Assembly (NCBI RefSeq): GCF_004322395.1
Contig: NZ_SCTW01000131.1
Location: 1 to 45,307, forward strand
Length of the DNA stretch: 45,307 nt
Direction: 5' to 3'
Source: Methylobacter sp.
GTDB taxonomy: Bacteria > Pseudomonadota > Gammaproteobacteria > Methylococcales > Methylomonadaceae
The position numbers and the translations under genes were made by a program. Under the pieces are notes generated by a model. It did no database searches, was not told where the DNA came from, and saw only the letters and a list, made by a program, of their open reading frames with translations. This document shows, piece by piece, positions 26,382 to 35,216 of this stretch. The stretch's first letter is position 1, and each line of letters opens with the position of its first letter.

Positions 26382-27833
26382 ATGCATAACAAAACAATTG
26401 CGGAATTGGCTAAGGGACTGCGTTCCGGCGAATTTTCAAGCGTAGAATTGACCACGGCTTATTTAGACAGAATCAAACAACACAATTCGCTTAATGCTTA
26501 CATCACTGTCACCGAAGAGCTAGCTTTGCAGGAAGCCAAAGCAGCCGATTCAAGGCTGGCAAAGGGCGATGCGGAACTTTTAACCGGTATTCCGGTTGCG
26601 CAGAAAGATATTTTTTGCACCGAGGGAGTTAAAACCACCTGTGGATCGAAAATGTTGGACAACTTTATTGCGCCCTACAACGCAACAGTAGTCGATAAGT
26701 TTAACAATGCCGGTGCAGTGATGCTGGGCAAGCTGAATATGGACGAGTTTGCAATGGGCTCATCCAACGAAACCAGCTATTACGGCGCAGTCAAAAATCC
26801 TTGGGATGTTAATACGGTTCCGGGCGGATCGTCAGGCGGTACGGCGGCGGCTGTTGCGGCGCGGCTTGCGGTTTGTGCGACTGGCACCGATACTGGCGGC
26901 TCGATCCGTCAACCTGCGGCCCTTTGCGGCATTACCGGATTAAAGCCGACTTATGGCCGGGTATCCCGTTTTGGCATGATTGCTTATGCATCCAGTTTGG
27001 ATCAAGGCGGCCCGATGACCCGCAGTGCCGAAGATGCGGCTATCATGCTGCAAACTATGGCTGGTTTTGATGAAAAAGATTCAACCAGCGTCGATTTGCC
27101 TGTCCCCGATTATACGGCCGGGTTAAGCAACAGCCTCGAAGGTTTAAAAATCGGTCTACCCAAAGAGTTTTTCGGCGAAGGGCTAAACAGCGATGTGGCG
27201 GCAACGCTTGAAGTCGCGATCAACGAATACCGGAAATTAGGCGCGATAGTAACGGAAGTCTCCATGCCCACGCTTAAGCTGGCCATTCCCGCTTATTACG
27301 TCATTGCTCCGGCCGAGTGCTCAGCGAACTTGTCGCGCTTTGACGGCGTGCGTTTTGGCTACCGCTGTGAAAATCCAGTGGATTTGACCGATTTATATAC
27401 ACGTTCGCGAGGCGAAGGTTTCGGTAAAGAAGTTAAGCGCCGCATTTTGATGGGAACTTATGCGCTGTCGGCAGGTTATTACGACGCTTATTATATTAAG
27501 GCGCAAAAAATCCGCCGCCTGATCAGCGAAGACTTTAAAAGAGCGTTGTCTGAAGTCGATGTGATTATGGGGCCGGTAACACCGTCAACCGCGTTCGGTA
27601 TCGGCGAGAAAATCGGCAATCCGATTGAAATGTATCTATCCGATATTTATACAATTGCGATAAATCTTGCCGGCGTTCCGGCTATGTCGGTTCCGGCAGG
27701 GTTTGCTAAAGGCATGCCCGTAGGCTTGCAGATCATCGGCAATTATTTTGCGGAAGACAAATTGTTGAATATCGCCCATCAGTATCAGCAAGTTACCGAT
27801 TGGCATACATATACACCTAAAGGTTTTGAGTAA
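26382..27833 (+). CDS. gatA: Asp-tRNA(Asn)/Glu-tRNA(Gln) amidotransferase subunit A
   Basis: 483 residues of the amidase-signature family. The Ser-cisSer-Lys triad is visible: lysine in IPVAQKDIF, and two serines in [15 protein letters not shown] and [13 protein letters not shown]. It releases ammonia from glutamine, which is channelled to GatB. Lies 17 nt after gatC. Confidence 0.97.
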   Translation: MHNKTIAELAKGLRSGEFSSVELTTAYLDRIKQHNSLNAYITVTEELALQEAKAADSRLAKGDAELLTGIPVAQKDIFCTEGVKTTCGSKMLDNFIAPYNATVVDKFNNAGAVMLGKLNMDEFAMGSSNETSYYGAVKNPWDVNTVPGGSSGGTAAAVAARLAVCATGTDTGGSIRQPAALCGITGLKPTYGRVSRFGMIAYASSLDQGGPMTRSAEDAAIMLQTMAGFDEKDSTSVDLPVPDYTAGLSNSLEGLKIGLPKEFFGEGLNSDVAATLEVAINEYRKLGAIVTEVSMPTLKLAIPAYYVIAPAECSANLSRFDGVRFGYRCENPVDLTDLYTRSRGEGFGKEVKRRILMGTYALSAGYYDAYYIKAQKIRRLISEDFKRALSEVDVIMGPVTPSTAFGIGEKIGNPIEMYLSDIYTIAINLAGVPAMSVPAGFAKGMPVGLQIIGNYFAEDKLLNIAHQYQQVTDWHTYTPKGFE

Positions 27834-27844
27834 GGAGCAAACAG

Positions 27845-29281
27845 ATGAGCCAACAATGGGAAACAGTAATCGGCTTGGAAATTCACGCCCAACTCGCCAC
27901 CAAATCAAAGATATTTTCCGGGGCGTCCACCGCTTACGGTGCGGAACCCAATACTCAGGCCTGCGCCGTCGATTTAGGTTTGCCGGGCGTACTGCCGGTA
28001 TTGAACGAAGAAGCCGTGCGCATGGCGGTCATCTTCGGCATGGCTATAGATGCGCATATTGCACCGTATTCGGTGTTCGCCAGAAAAAACTATTTTTACC
28101 CGGACTTGCCTAAGGGCTATCAAATCAGCCAAATGGACCTGCCGATTGTCGGTAACGGTCATTTGGATATTAATGTTGACGGAGTCAGCAAGCGTATCGG
28201 CATCACTCGTGCTCATCTGGAAGAAGACGCGGGTAAATCATTGCATGGGAATTTTCACGGCTTGACTGGGATTGATTTAAATCGTGCCGGTACTCCGCTG
28301 CTGGAAATTGTATCCGAGCCGGAAATGAGTTCAGCCAAGGAAGCTGTGGCCTATATGAAGACAATGCATGAACTGGTGCGCTACCTAGGGATTTGCGACG
28401 GCAATATGCAGGAAGGCTCGTTCCGCTGCGACGCCAACGTATCGGTGCGCCCCAAAGGCCAAAAAGAATTCGGCACACGAGCAGAGCTTAAAAATATCAA
28501 CTCGTTCAAGTTTGTTGAAAAAGCTATCAATCACGAAGTCGAGCGGCAAATAGAGCTGATAGAAAGCGGCGGCACGGTGGTTCAGGAAACCCGCTTATAC
28601 GATTCGGTCAAGGATGAAACCCGTTCGATGCGCAGTAAGGAAGAAGCCAATGATTACCGGTATTTCCCTGATCCCGACCTGCTGCCTGTATTGATTGATG
28701 AAAGCTTTAAGTCGCAAATAAAAGCTCAATTGCCTGAATTGCCTCAAGCGAAAAAACAGCGTTTTAAAGATGACTATGCCCTGGATGAAGAGAGTGCCAC
28801 GATACTGACATCCTCCCGTTCGCTGGCGGACTATTTTGAAACGGTAGTCAAAGCGTCGGGCTGCGAAGCAAAAATGTGCGCCAACTGGGTGACCGGTGAT
28901 CTTTTAGCCGCACTTAACAAAGCCGACCTTGAAATTACCGATTCGCCGATCAGTCATGAGCGTTTGGCAGGGCTGTTAAAGCGTATCAGCGACGACACCA
29001 TTTCCGGAAAAATCGGTAAGCAGGTGTTCGAGGAGCTGTGGCAGGGCACCGCTACAACGGATGAAATTATCGAAGCCAAAGGCTTGAAACAGATCACCGA
29101 TACCGGTGCGATTGAAGCTATCATCGATAAAATTATCGCCGACAACCAGGATCAGGTTGAGCAATACCGTAGCGGTAAAGATAAAGTCTTCGGCTTTTTC
29201 GTTGGGCAGGTAATGAAAGAAATGCAGGGCAAGGCAAATCCCGGCGAAGTAAATAAAATGCTTAAAGAAAAATTAAAGTAA
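27845..29281 (+). CDS. gatB: Asp-tRNA(Asn)/Glu-tRNA(Gln) amidotransferase subunit B
   Basis: 478 residues. [45 protein letters not shown] and [11 protein letters not shown] are GatB kinase-like domain motifs. The C-terminal YqeY/tail domain ends [17 protein letters not shown]. It phosphorylates the misacylated aminoacyl-tRNA and transfers ammonia. Starts 11 nt after gatA; a hairpin follows the stop. Confidence 0.97.
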   Translation: MSQQWETVIGLEIHAQLATKSKIFSGASTAYGAEPNTQACAVDLGLPGVLPVLNEEAVRMAVIFGMAIDAHIAPYSVFARKNYFYPDLPKGYQISQMDLPIVGNGHLDINVDGVSKRIGITRAHLEEDAGKSLHGNFHGLTGIDLNRAGTPLLEIVSEPEMSSAKEAVAYMKTMHELVRYLGICDGNMQEGSFRCDANVSVRPKGQKEFGTRAELKNINSFKFVEKAINHEVERQIELIESGGTVVQETRLYDSVKDETRSMRSKEEANDYRYFPDPDLLPVLIDESFKSQIKAQLPELPQAKKQRFKDDYALDEESATILTSSRSLADYFETVVKASGCEAKMCANWVTGDLLAALNKADLEITDSPISHERLAGLLKRISDDTISGKIGKQVFEELWQGTATTDEIIEAKGLKQITDTGAIEAIIDKIIADNQDQVEQYRSGKDKVFGFFVGQVMKEMQGKANPGEVNKMLKEKLK

Positions 29282-29309
29282 ACGGATTAAAAACTAAATA
29301 ACTTGAGTG

Positions 29310-29345
29310 AAGGGCAACCAAGGAATTCGCCGGTTGCCCTTTGCG
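29310..29345 (+). terminator. Probable terminator after gatCAB
   Basis: AAGGGCAACC (29310-29319) pairs perfectly with GGTTGCCCTT (29332-29341) across a 12-nt loop. The following T-run is short. It lies 29 nt after the gatB stop and before the convergent Sel1 gene. Confidence 0.7.
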
Positions 29346-29389
29346 TAAAGTGTAAATGAGTTTTTAGTTACTATTCAGTTTTTTCTCAG

Positions 29390-29848
29390 TTAATTCATAT
29401 GTATCGACTGAATTTGTGAGAGCGCAATCGAATGCCCCAGCGAAGCGGCTTTGGCAATCCACATCATCGCGAGATTATCGTCTTTGGCTAAGCCGTTGCC
29501 AGTTAAATAACAATTGCCCAGCAAGTGCATCGCATCGGCGGCTTGCTGCTTGGCTGCCAATTCCAGCCAATAAACGGCGCTTTTAGGCTTGTTTTGTTCC
29601 AAAAAAAGCAGTGCCAAATCATTTTGCGCGGTTACATTTCCGGCGTCAGCGCTTTCAATCAGCTCAATATCCTCTGGAGCTAGCGCAACGCATATTTCGT
29701 GTTTGATTGAATCGAAACAGATCATTGTCTTGTGATAGGCTTCATTATCGGCAGCGCACCGTAAAGTGCCGTCGGCAAGGCGCCGTCGTATGGTGCGCAT
29801 GCTCCATTCAGTTAAAGTAGTGGCGGCTTGAAGACTGACGTGCTGCAT
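29390..29848 (-). CDS. Sel1-repeat protein
   Basis: 152 residues. The N-terminal ~45 residues (EWSMRTIRRRLADGTLRCAA) look like a small helical, possibly HTH-like element resembling an excisionase/MerR start. Residues ~65-145 contain Sel1-type repeats (AQNDLALLFLEQNKPKSAVY, AMHLLGNCYLTGNGLAKDDN, AMMWIAKAASLGHS). No signal peptide. Sel1 repeats mediate protein contacts; the specific role is unknown. It lies convergent to gatB and divergent from the pilin. Confidence 0.8.
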   Translation of the reverse strand: MQHVSLQAATTLTEWSMRTIRRRLADGTLRCAADNEAYHKTMICFDSIKHEICVALAPEDIELIESADAGNVTAQNDLALLFLEQNKPKSAVYWLELAAKQQAADAMHLLGNCYLTGNGLAKDDNLAMMWIAKAASLGHSIALSQIQSIHMN

Positions 29849-30040
29849 GTTATCCCCTTAAATTCAAATGAGTACAATGTGTTTGGCAGGGTTTTTTAGA
29901 AGGCATTCTATCATGGCAGAGCTTTTGGGGGGGCAGTTCTGTTACTGTCAGCTTTTTTAACACGATTTATTTTTGCCGGATAGAGGCTATTTCCCTATTT
30001 TAACCGCGGTGATAGGCCGCTCTGAAAATGGACTTGTGAT

Positions 30041-30058
30041 TTGGCATGGCTTCTGCAT
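30041..30058 (+). promoter_or_regulatory. Sigma-54 promoter of the pilin gene
   Basis: TTGGCATGGCTTCTGCAT carries the invariant GG and GC dinucleotides exactly 12 nt apart, matching the -24/-12 consensus (TGGCAC-N5-TTGCA). It lies 44 nt before the pilin ATG. Type IV pilin genes are commonly sigma-54/PilR controlled. Confidence 0.85.
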
Positions 30059-30101
30059 AGCTCATGTTGTAGTTTATTTTTACTTCAAAGAGGATTTATT
30101 C

Positions 30102-30560
30102 ATGAATGCATTATCTATTAAAAAAGCACAACAAGGTTTCACCTTAATCGAATTAATGATCGTGGTTGCGATCATTGGTATTCTAGCGGCGATTGCGATT
30201 CCGGCTTATCAGGATTACGTAGTCAAGGCAAAGTTAAGTAAAGTTGCCACAGCAGCGGATCCAGTCAAACTTGCTATTGCTCAATTTGGTCAAGAGCATG
30301 GTGGTTCGGTAACATTTTTAGCGGCCGATGCTTGGACTTCGATGGGGTTACCAGGGGCTCCTACACCAACTAATGAGGTTACTGGTATTTCAGTATCAAC
30401 ATCCGGGGTAATCACAGCGACATTGCAGAACATTAAATCTACGGTTGATACTAAAACGGTAACATGGACGCCAAGTTTTGGTAATACAGCTGTCAAATGG
30501 ACTATCGGCGGTACAGGTGCATCTGCCGAGCCGCTTGTTGCTCAGGTAATAGACAAATAA
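30102..30560 (+). CDS. pilA: Type IV major pilin (prepilin)
   Basis: 152 residues from ATG 30102, with AGAGGA ahead; the frame is open upstream but that part is untranslated. The 12-residue leader ends at Gly12 before Phe13 ([20 protein letters not shown]), with the glutamate at mature position 5, the substrate for PilD cleavage and N-methylation. The globular part is rich in Thr, Ser and Gly and contains no cysteine at all, so the usual C-terminal disulfide loop is missing. The sigma-54 promoter lies upstream, a rho-independent terminator downstream, and a GT-C-like gene follows that could glycosylate the Ser/Thr-rich pilin. Confidence 0.93.
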   Translation: MNALSIKKAQQGFTLIELMIVVAIIGILAAIAIPAYQDYVVKAKLSKVATAADPVKLAIAQFGQEHGGSVTFLAADAWTSMGLPGAPTPTNEVTGISVSTSGVITATLQNIKSTVDTKTVTWTPSFGNTAVKWTIGGTGASAEPLVAQVIDK

Positions 30561-30632
30561 TAGACCTATTCAGCTAGGTAGGGAAGATAACGCTTTTTGC
30601 TTACCCGTTACTTTGCTATCAAATCGTGTTCA

Positions 30633-30668
30633 AACCATCCAATCCTTCGCTGGGTTGGGTGGTTTTTT
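30633..30668 (+). terminator. Rho-independent terminator after pilA
   Basis: AACCATCCAATCC (30633-30645) pairs with GGGTTGGGTGGTT (30652-30664) using two G-U pairs, followed by a T-run. A related GGTTGGGTGGTTTTT copy occurs at 32537-32551 after the next gene. Confidence 0.85.
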
Positions 30669-30773
30669 ATTTATGCTGTCCGGGTTGGGTGGATTAAACC
30701 GTGCTGCCCGGCCGCAATTACAGCTTTTTTAACAGTCAGTAGTAATACACTTGACTGAAAATTAAGGTAACGC

Positions 30774-32435
30774 ATGAATACTTTTTTTTCCATATTGGCC
30801 TTATGTTTTCCGGTTGCCTTGCTTTACAGCCAGTTTTTTTGGAACCCTGTCGTCTTTGATGATATTCATTTTTTCGACGGCTCGGTACATGAGCAATATC
30901 TAGGTAAGGTATTCAGCTTTGATTTGCGCTGGTTACCTTATGCTACGTTTGAATGGACGCGTGCGCTGTTCGGTTTTGAGCTGATCTGGTTTCGACTAGG
31001 TAACTTGTCGTTACATCTTGCCACGACTATCACTTTGTTTCTATTCTTGCGTCGATTGTTTGAACGAATTCTTCCTTCTAATGCTGAAAGCAGCAAGACC
31101 TTGCCCCCACACTGGTTGGCCTTTTTTGGTGCATTGATTTTCGCCTTACACCCGGCCTCTGTTTATGCGGCCGCCTATTTAATTCAGCGTTCCACTTTGA
31201 TGGCAACGTTGTTCGCCTTATTAACTTGGCGTTTGTTTCTTGAAGGTTTGATCAGAGACAACTGCCGCTGGCTGCTGGCATCGGCCATCACTTACTTTCT
31301 GGCTGTATTCTCGAAAGAACATGCGATCATGACGCCAGCGGTAACCATAGCCCTGCTGTTTCTAGTCAACAACCACCCGATCCGGCAACGATTGATGATG
31401 GTTTGGCCAACCTTTGTACTCTATGGCTTGATTGGTGGATTCGTAGTTCTCCAGATCAAAGCTAGTCATATATTGGGGCAGGCTTATGAACCAATAGCCG
31501 AAAGTTATATGTCCTTGCTGGGATCTGGATTCAATGATGATCTGGCTTATCCTATGTCGATGCTGACACAGTCGTTCTTGTTTTTTAAATATTTATGGGT
31601 ATGGATTGTGCCAAGCCCTGCGTGGATGTCGGTTGATATGCCTCAACACTTTGCAAGGAGTCTATGGTCTTGGCCGGAAGTTGCTGGTTTGATCGGGTTT
31701 ATACTTTACCCCATTGTTGCTATTCGCTTGCTGCTGCAAAAAGGGATAAAAGGTTTGCTGGGTTTTGCGCTGCTTTGTCCGTGGCTGTTATTTGCCACTG
31801 AGCTTTCAACTATTAGGATTCAAGAGTCTTTTGTACTTTATCGCAGTTATTTATGGATGTCGGGTACTTTCTCCGCATTGCCTTTTTTATGTCAAAAACT
31901 AAGCGCAAAACAGGCGGCCGTTACTCTGACCTTTGTTGCACTATTGATGATGCCTTTATCTTGGATGCGTTTGACGACCTTTTCTCACCCGTTGTTACTT
32001 TGGGATGATGCGGCTCGACGGGTCGAGAATGTTGAAGGAAAGAGCCCAGGCATCGATAGAATTTTCTACAATCGAGGTAAAGAATTAATCGGAGTAGAAC
32101 ACTATGCCGAAGCGATAGATGATTTAAGCAAGGTAATCGAGCTAAAAGGGCTCTATGTTGGATATGCTTATCAAAACCGCGGCTCGGCCTATTTAGGAAG
32201 CCGACAGTATCAGCTAGCTCTAAGCGATTTTAACAAGGGAATCGAGCTAGTGCCGACGAATAAAGCAAAACTTTATCTAGGTAAAGCGCGTACCTTGGAA
32301 GGACTTAACGACTCTACCGCTGCCATGCAGGCTTATAAGCAAGCTTGTTTGTTGGGGCTGCCAATTGCCTGCCAAAAAACGGGACAATCTGCAGCTCCGG
32401 TCAATTTATTGAACGAATACCTTCTACACCCATAG
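30774..32435 (+). CDS. GT-C-like multi-spanning membrane protein with C-terminal TPRs (candidate pilin glycosyltransferase)
   Basis: 553 residues. About ten membrane helices occupy residues 1-400, beginning MNTFFSILALCFPVALLYSQ. An Asp-Asp motif in the first periplasmic loop (NPVVFDDIHFFDG) resembles the catalytic acidic pair of GT-C glycosyltransferases. LIFALHPASVYAAAYLIQRS and YFLAVFSKEHAIM recur in that superfamily. Residues ~425-530 form TPRs (YNRGKELIGVEHYAEAIDDL, YQNRGSAYLGSRQYQLALSD). Immediate linkage to pilA parallels pilin-linked transferases such as TfpO/TfpW. Lipid-linked sugar transfer to pilin in the periplasm is inferred; the fold call is moderate. Confidence 0.7.
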   Translation: MNTFFSILALCFPVALLYSQFFWNPVVFDDIHFFDGSVHEQYLGKVFSFDLRWLPYATFEWTRALFGFELIWFRLGNLSLHLATTITLFLFLRRLFERILPSNAESSKTLPPHWLAFFGALIFALHPASVYAAAYLIQRSTLMATLFALLTWRLFLEGLIRDNCRWLLASAITYFLAVFSKEHAIMTPAVTIALLFLVNNHPIRQRLMMVWPTFVLYGLIGGFVVLQIKASHILGQAYEPIAESYMSLLGSGFNDDLAYPMSMLTQSFLFFKYLWVWIVPSPAWMSVDMPQHFARSLWSWPEVAGLIGFILYPIVAIRLLLQKGIKGLLGFALLCPWLLFATELSTIRIQESFVLYRSYLWMSGTFSALPFLCQKLSAKQAAVTLTFVALLMMPLSWMRLTTFSHPLLLWDDAARRVENVEGKSPGIDRIFYNRGKELIGVEHYAEAIDDLSKVIELKGLYVGYAYQNRGSAYLGSRQYQLALSDFNKGIELVPTNKAKLYLGKARTLEGLNDSTAAMQAYKQACLLGLPIACQKTGQSAAPVNLLNEYLLHP

Positions 32436-32472
32436 AGAAAAAGGCGCTGAATAGGGGGTAGCGCTTTTCTGT
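32435..32472 (+). terminator. Terminator-like hairpin after the GT-C gene
   Basis: AGAAAAAGGCGCT pairs with AGCGCTTTTCT with a small bulge and an 11-nt loop, directly after the stop codon. A second hairpin-like GGTTGGGTGGTTTTT tract follows at ~32537. Confidence 0.6.
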
Positions 32473-32613
32473 TTATTCACACAATGGATAAACTTGTCAA
32501 ATCGTACTCAACGCGAGCCCTCCAAATCTTCACTAGGTTGGGTGGTTTTTCTGTGTGGTCTTTGAGTATCCAATTCTTTGAGTATCCAATCATGTAATAG
32601 CATTGACCCGGCT

Positions 32614-33378
32614 TTACATCAGAGGAAGCAGCTGGTTAAGAATTTTCCCGTTGGTTACTAGAATCTGTTTTGGAAAGAGCCCTTTATTCCCTTGAAAGTC
32701 GGTAACCGTAGCGCCCGCTTCGCTGGCAATCAATGCGCCGGCAGCAACGTCATACAGGTTTAATTCCTGTTCCCAATACGCATCAACTTGGCCGTCCGCA
32801 ACGAGGCATAGATCTATTGCCGCAGAGCCAAAACGGCGCTGTCCGGTTGTTACTTCGGCTATTCGGCAGAACCTTTGCAGATTGTTTTCTTTTAGGTACG
32901 AGCGTAAGCAGGCGAATCCGGTCGCAATCATTGCATCGGAAAGATTGCTTTCATTGGATACGTTAATCGGCTGGCCGTTCTTCTGCGCTCCTTTGCCTTT
33001 CTCTGCTGCATAGTAGTCATCCAGTGCGGGAGCATAGATGGCGCCGAATACGAGTTCCTGGTTAATTTCAAGTGCTACGCTAATCCCCCAAAAATACTGG
33101 CCTCTAGAAAATGAGTGCGTGCCATCAATCGGGTCGACGACCCAACGGCTGGTTTGGTTTGCGCTTTGTCCGCTTTCTTCTCCCCAAAAACCGAATTGCG
33201 GATACTGTTTGGCAAGAGATTCTTGTAGGAAAGCTTCAATCGCTACATCGGCATCGGTGACTAGGTCGCGAGGACTTTTTTTGGTTACTTCTAAATTTTT
33301 CAGGTCTTTAAAATGGGTCATGGCGATCGATCCGGCGTCACGGATAATCGTTTCAAGAACGGCTAGCGAAATGGGCAT
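32614..33378 (-). CDS. Inositol-monophosphatase family enzyme, histidinol-phosphatase-like
   Basis: 254 residues. The metal-binding motifs are intact: GFWGEESGQ (EE), WVVDPIDGTHSFSRG (DPIDGT), and NLYDVAAGALI in place of the common WDxAAG. Length and sequence are close to HisN-type histidinol-phosphatases and to SuhB-like inositol monophosphatases; DGTHSF after the DP motif favours the HisN branch. It would hydrolyse a small phosphomonoester in a Mg-dependent way. No his genes are nearby, so the substrate is uncertain. Confidence 0.85.
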   Translation of the reverse strand: MPISLAVLETIIRDAGSIAMTHFKDLKNLEVTKKSPRDLVTDADVAIEAFLQESLAKQYPQFGFWGEESGQSANQTSRWVVDPIDGTHSFSRGQYFWGISVALEINQELVFGAIYAPALDDYYAAEKGKGAQKNGQPINVSNESNLSDAMIATGFACLRSYLKENNLQRFCRIAEVTTGQRRFGSAAIDLCLVADGQVDAYWEQELNLYDVAAGALIASEAGATVTDFQGNKGLFPKQILVTNGKILNQLLPLM

Positions 33379-33424
33379 TTAAGATAATCTTGTAGGTAAG
33401 TTCGAAATATGCTGGAAAAGACCA

Positions 33425-33448
33425 GGTGCGTGAGTGATTTCACGCACC
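33425..33448. terminator. Perfect 9-bp hairpin downstream of the lexA operon
   Basis: GGTGCGTGA (33425-33433) and TCACGCACC (33440-33448) enclose a 6-nt loop. It lies past the end of the minus-strand lexA operon and before the start of the phosphatase gene. A short T-rich stretch follows on the minus strand. It could terminate lexA transcription, but the T-run is poor. Confidence 0.45.
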
Positions 33449-33598
33449 AGAAATCAATGGTCTAAAATCAGGGATGTTTAAGATGCAGCGATCAGTCGAT
33501 AAGAAAGTTTAAATAATATATTGTTATCTCGATTTATCCAATTCTTTGTCGATGATTTTTTCAAGTTATATTGGCCGACAAGCAAATTGCGGCCGGTT

Positions 33599-33751
33599 TT
33601 AGATACGAATAAGAAAAATAATGATGGTTACAAATAACAGGGAAGTCGCAAATTCTTCCAGCCGTTCAGTGAGCGGCGGTTTGCCGTTCCCCATGATTAT
33701 TTCAACTCGATTGGTCACTTGGTCGCGCATGTGGATTCGTTGTTGTAACAT
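33599..33751 (-). CDS. 50-residue single-pass membrane protein, second gene of the lexA operon
   Basis: A short gene with ATG at 33751 and stop at 33599. The AGGAG ribosome site overlaps the lexA TAG stop and sits 7 nt before the ATG, so translation is strongly coupled to lexA. The protein begins MLQQRIHMRDQVTNRVEIIM, has a short polar linker with GNGKPPLTERLEEFA, and ends in one hydrophobic helix, SLLFVTIIIFLIRI. The short basic-capped C terminus suggests a tail-anchored inner-membrane protein. As part of a LexA-controlled unit it should be induced by DNA damage. By analogy with other SOS membrane microproteins (SidA, TisB) it might check division or alter the membrane; there is no sequence similarity I can claim. 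Confidence 0.75.
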   Translation of the reverse strand: MLQQRIHMRDQVTNRVEIIMGNGKPPLTERLEEFATSLLFVTIIIFLIRI

Positions 33752-33761
33752 GATATTTCTC

Positions 33762-34397
33762 CTAATGATTTTTAGTATAACTACGCATTTGTCCCACTAA
33801 AACGCCTTGAATTTCCACTTGCGCCGGATTGTAGCGCATTGCTTCCATCGTTGAATTAGCAGGAATAAGTAATGTTTCGTGAGGGTATTGCTCTATAAAT
33901 TTCAATGTGGCTTCGGATTTATTGACCAAAGCCACCACAATCTCGCCATTACGAGCATGACAACGTTGTTCAATGATCACCCAGTCGCCGTCGTAGATGC
34001 CTTGCTCAAGCATTGAATCGCCTTTTACTTTAAGGACGTAACAGGGCTTTTGTGTTTTCAGCTGTTCAGGAATGGCCATGTAAGTGATATTTTCGACGGC
34101 TTCGATAGGTTTCCCGGCGGCAATAAATCCGACAAAAGGTAGTGCACTTTGATCATCGGAAGAGTTGATCATTTGTTTGGCGTACTCGGTTAGGCGAATG
34201 CCGCGCTGTTTGCGTTCGGGTGCTTCAATCAGGCCTTCGCTAATCAAGGCTTTAATGTGATTATGTAGCGAGCCGCGGGACTTCAAGCCCATGCTTGCGC
34301 AAAGCTCTTCCAGTGTTGGAGGGTGTGAAAATCTATCTTGATGCTGCAATAAGAAATCGAAGATTTCCTGCTGTTTCCGAGTGAGTGATTTAATCAT
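33762..34397 (-). CDS. lexA: LexA repressor
   Basis: 211 residues. The N-terminal winged helix covers LTRKQQEIFDFLLQHQDRFS, SMGLKSRGSLHNHIKALISE and RGIRLTE. The self-cleavage site is A94-G95 (FIAAGKPIEA) and the catalytic dyad is S128 (KGDSMLEQG) and K166 (EATLKFIEQ). RecA-stimulated cleavage would derepress SOS genes. The promoter region contains a GTTC-N7-GTTC direct repeat instead of the usual gammaproteobacterial box, implying a divergent binding specificity. A small membrane-protein gene follows in the same unit, and dhaL lies divergently upstream. Confidence 0.95.
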   Translation of the reverse strand: MIKSLTRKQQEIFDFLLQHQDRFSHPPTLEELCASMGLKSRGSLHNHIKALISEGLIEAPERKQRGIRLTEYAKQMINSSDDQSALPFVGFIAAGKPIEAVENITYMAIPEQLKTQKPCYVLKVKGDSMLEQGIYDGDWVIIEQRCHARNGEIVVALVNKSEATLKFIEQYPHETLLIPANSTMEAMRYNPAQVEIQGVLVGQMRSYTKNH

Positions 34398-34402
34398 AAT
34401 GT

Positions 34403-34450
34403 GTTCTCAATTTGTTTTTAAAAAATATAGCAGCAGAACAAATAAAGAAC
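34403..34450 (-). promoter_or_regulatory. Putative LexA operator, GTTC-N7-GTTC type
   Basis: On the minus strand 34450-34436 reads GTTC-TTTATTT-GTTC, an exact GTTC-N7-GTTC direct repeat, the LexA box known from alphaproteobacteria. A near match, GTTC-TCAATTT-GTTT, lies on the plus strand at 34403-34417, next to the lexA start. I find no CTGT-N8-ACAG site in this region. Confidence 0.65.
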
Positions 34451-34568
34451 AAGTAAAAAGTTAAAGTTATTTTTTAACTTACCTTATGGAGCGTTGCTTG
34501 GGGTATGATTCGCCAGATCGGTGAATTGCATATCACCTTAATGACTATTAAAACCGGAGGACGATATC

Positions 34569-35216
34569 ATGCAACTTGTACCTGCATTATTACCCAGCCT
34601 GATTCAGGCGATAGATCATGTAATCGAGAAAAATGCCGAAGAAGTGACGGCTCTGGATCAGGCTATCGGTGACGGCGATCATGTGACTAATCTACAACGC
34701 GGTATCAAGGCGCTGACGGTTCAAAGCGATGAATTGGCGCAACTTGACTGGACAACGGCCTGGCAGAAAATCGGTATGACCATGATGACTGCGGTAGGCG
34801 GCGCATCTGGGTCTTTATACGGCACCTTGTTTGTTGCGATGAGCAAGGCTGCTCGCGACCGGCCTTTGGATCTGCAAGCGTTTGCCGAAATATTCAGTTG
34901 CGGTGTGGATGCGGTAAAGCAGCGGGGAAAGGCGGATGCGGGCGAAAAGACTATGTTGGATGTTCTGATTCCGGTGGCGGCAAGCTTGCGGCAAGCGGCA
35001 GCGGATTCGGTTGCATTGCCTGTAGTTCTGGAAAATGTCGCACAGACAGCAATAGCCGGAATGGAGTCTACCCGGGATATGCTGGCGACCAAAGGACGCG
35101 CTTCTTTTCTGGAGGAGCGCAGTCGCGGGCATATCGATGCAGGGGCTAAAACCAGTCAGTTAATGATTTGTGCGCTGGCCGGTGTGTTGACGGAGCATTT
35201 AACAGCCCCAGCGTAA
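34569..35216 (+). CDS. dhaL: Dihydroxyacetone kinase, DhaL (nucleotide-binding) subunit
   Basis: 215 residues. The ADP/Mg-binding aspartates are in AIGDGDHVTNL, followed by GGASGSLYGTLFVAMSKAA, GEKTMLDVLIPVA and the C-terminal GRASFLEERSRGHIDAGAKT. It phosphorylates dihydroxyacetone bound to DhaK. It is transcribed towards dhaK, the two overlapping tail-to-tail by 18 nt, instead of sharing an operon. No DhaM phosphotransfer subunit is present in the window. A short inverted repeat, AAGTTAAA / TTTAACTT, near 34457-34479 in its promoter could be an operator. Confidence 0.93.
   Translation: MQLVPALLPSLIQAIDHVIEKNAEEVTALDQAIGDGDHVTNLQRGIKALTVQSDELAQLDWTTAWQKIGMTMMTAVGGASGSLYGTLFVAMSKAARDRPLDLQAFAEIFSCGVDAVKQRGKADAGEKTMLDVLIPVAASLRQAAADSVALPVVLENVAQTAIAGMESTRDMLATKGRASFLEERSRGHIDAGAKTSQLMICALAGVLTEHLTAPA

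Noticed and set aside
30633-32551. GGGTTGGGTGGTTTTT copies after pilA and the GT-C gene as a mobile repeat pair
   Set aside because: Both lie at transcript ends and act as terminators; the similarity is short and may be a duplicated terminator only.
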